Below the pieces are notes generated by a model. It did not search any database. It saw nothing but the letters and a program-made list of their open reading frames with translations, and was not told the origin of the DNA. The position numbers and the translations under genes were made by a program. From Apostichopus japonicus (lineage: Eukaryota > Echinodermata > Holothuroidea > Aspidochirotida > Stichopodidae): 60,000 nucleotides of DNA. Below are positions 58,947-60,000 of the stretch, in pieces (position 1 is the first letter of the stretch; every line of letters begins with the position of its first letter). Location: positions 2,181,001 to 2,241,000 of the forward strand of contig NC_092578.1 in NCBI RefSeq assembly GCF_037975245.1. Direction: 5' to 3'.

Positions 58947-59595
58947 GTGAGAAAGTTGCTTAAATTTGAGATAAAAGATAGACCAGAAAACTTCTTAATT
59001 CAGAACTTTCTGAAATTGAAATATAATTGGATTTTCAGGTTTCTTAGGCCCAATGGATCAACAGTTTTCCTGTATTGTATTAAAGATCTTATGGAAACAA
59101 ACAACATTGGTGTTTTTTTCTGAGAATAATGAAGGAACAAAGATAAAAAATTAATAATAAAATAAGACACTATAATACCTCACTTTGTCAATTACTTGAT
59201 AATACTTTCTTCAAGTTAAGTCAACTCTGATTCTTTCGCTCTAAGAAAACCATATGGTCAGCTGTTTTATCAATGGTTTTCTCTCTCATTATAACATTCG
59301 CTAAGAATTTGTAAAGTTTGAACCAAGTAAGAAAGATTCCTCTTTAGTTTTGAAAGAAGCAAATCATCTAATGGACCATATGTCCTACTGAATTGTAAAT
59401 TTTGGTTCTGCAAAAAACAACATTGAAAGATTAGTAGTAATGTTGCTAGTAGCATTCACCTGTTTGATGAAATGTGTTGGTTAGTATGAATGTGTGCATG
59501 TGTGTATGTTTGTGTGTTACATTATCAAATGTGGTTAGATCTATTCATCATACTATACATTTCTTGATCGAACAATGGGTCGTGTTTCATAACAG
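58947..59595 (+). other. Intron 10
   Basis: A 649-bp intron; nothing else recognised. Confidence 0.85.
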
Positions 59596-59731
59596 AATAA
59601 ACATGTGATCAACGAGGATCTCCTACTTAGACGTGCCCAACTCCACGCCCCGAGGAAGCCGGTCCCACTGAGGACCCCCTCTCCAAACGAAAGCAACAAG
59701 AGAGCTTCATCTAGAAGGCATGAGAGTAAAG
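59596..59731 (+). CDS. ARHGAP21: ARHGAP21/23-like protein, coding exon 11 (helix after the PH domain); gene continues off the window
   Basis: Acceptor GTGTTTCATAACAG, donor GTAACT at 59732. Phase 0 in, phase 1 out, residues 871-915: NKHVINEDLLLRRAQLHAP, then RKPVPLRTPSPNESNKRA, then SSRRHESK. NEDLLLRRAQ matches NRDLISRRIK of vertebrate ARHGAP21, the helix that with the PH domain forms the ARF1-binding module. The RhoGAP domain lies further downstream in relatives and is not in the window. Confidence 0.94.
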
Positions 59732-60000
59732 GTAACTAAGTAGTAACAGCTTTGCGTATTTCAGTGAGTTTTGCTAAGACTGACTCTCATGAGGAGGAAC
59801 AATAAAAATAAAAGTCAACTTTTTACTGACAGTCAAACACTTTGTGAATGTTAAGAAACGATGGGTTCGTAGGTAGACTTCATAGGGAGACAGAACTTGT
59901 ACTCTCATTCTTACATAGTTAGCTGTACTCATGGATTTGTACTTGTAACGTTAGTCCATGCATGTTGGAAATATTGTATAGAAAATACTTCAAACTTAAG
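59732..60000 (+). other. Start of intron 11, cut by the window edge
   Basis: Contains a reversed, partial GTAC-rich repeat near 59885-59955 (TTGTACTCTCATTCTTACAT, AGCTGTACTCATGG), related to 24783-24930 and 40590-40712. Confidence 0.6.

Noticed and set aside
58947-59123. Read-through of exon 10 into intron 10 as an alternative C-terminus
   Set aside because: The donor GTGAGA is good and exon 11 continues the homology in phase; the extension is A+T-rich with no similarity.

Overview
The window is animal nuclear DNA: A+T-rich, with short exons separated by long introns with GT..AG ends, microsatellites, long G or C runs and many small transposon-like repeats. The only gene I can name resembles vertebrate ARHGAP21/ARHGAP23 closely in its PDZ and PH parts. 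CpG is plentiful in the first ~12.8 kb and scarce afterwards, as in the mosaic methylation of many marine invertebrates. A marine invertebrate deuterostome such as an echinoderm is my best guess; the sequence does not prove it.

Layout. (1) 1-12.8 kb is CpG-rich, repeat-dense and mostly intergenic. It holds a possible last exon of an upstream plus-strand gene (268-390), a possible first coding exon on the minus strand (4066-3986), two weak plus-strand exon candidates (9628-9710 and 10629-10763), and several mobile elements: a retroposon whose 5' end is U2 snRNA, flanked by a 13-bp target-site duplication (4848-5303); an inverted pair of short hAT-like elements (5717-6044 and 11714-11998); another hAT-like element (11273-11537); a large inverted-repeat element with AT-rich subrepeats (6163-7146); and an inverted tandem array (9023-9296). 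(2) 12.8-36.2 kb is CpG-poor and has no convincing coding exon. It is probably the long 5' intron(s) of the gene that follows; a 5'-UTR exon may end at 22741. (3) 36.2-60 kb carries eleven consecutive coding exons of the ARHGAP21/23-like gene on the plus strand. Phases agree at all ten joins and give 915 codons plus one base: an N-terminal PDZ domain (exons 1-3), a long serine-rich linker (exons 3-7), and a PH domain with the start of the following helix (exons 7-11). The RhoGAP domain expected further downstream lies past the end of the window.

In vertebrates this protein is an ARF1 effector and a GTPase-activating protein for Rho-family GTPases at Golgi membranes and cell junctions. The PDZ, PH and post-PH helix seen here are its membrane- and partner-binding half. 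The introns hold a decayed copy of part of exon 3, a hammerhead-like repeat also seen upstream, several tandem arrays, a truncated tRNA-like sequence and an open segment that could be an alternative last exon. Most other open frames are chance or come from simple repeats.
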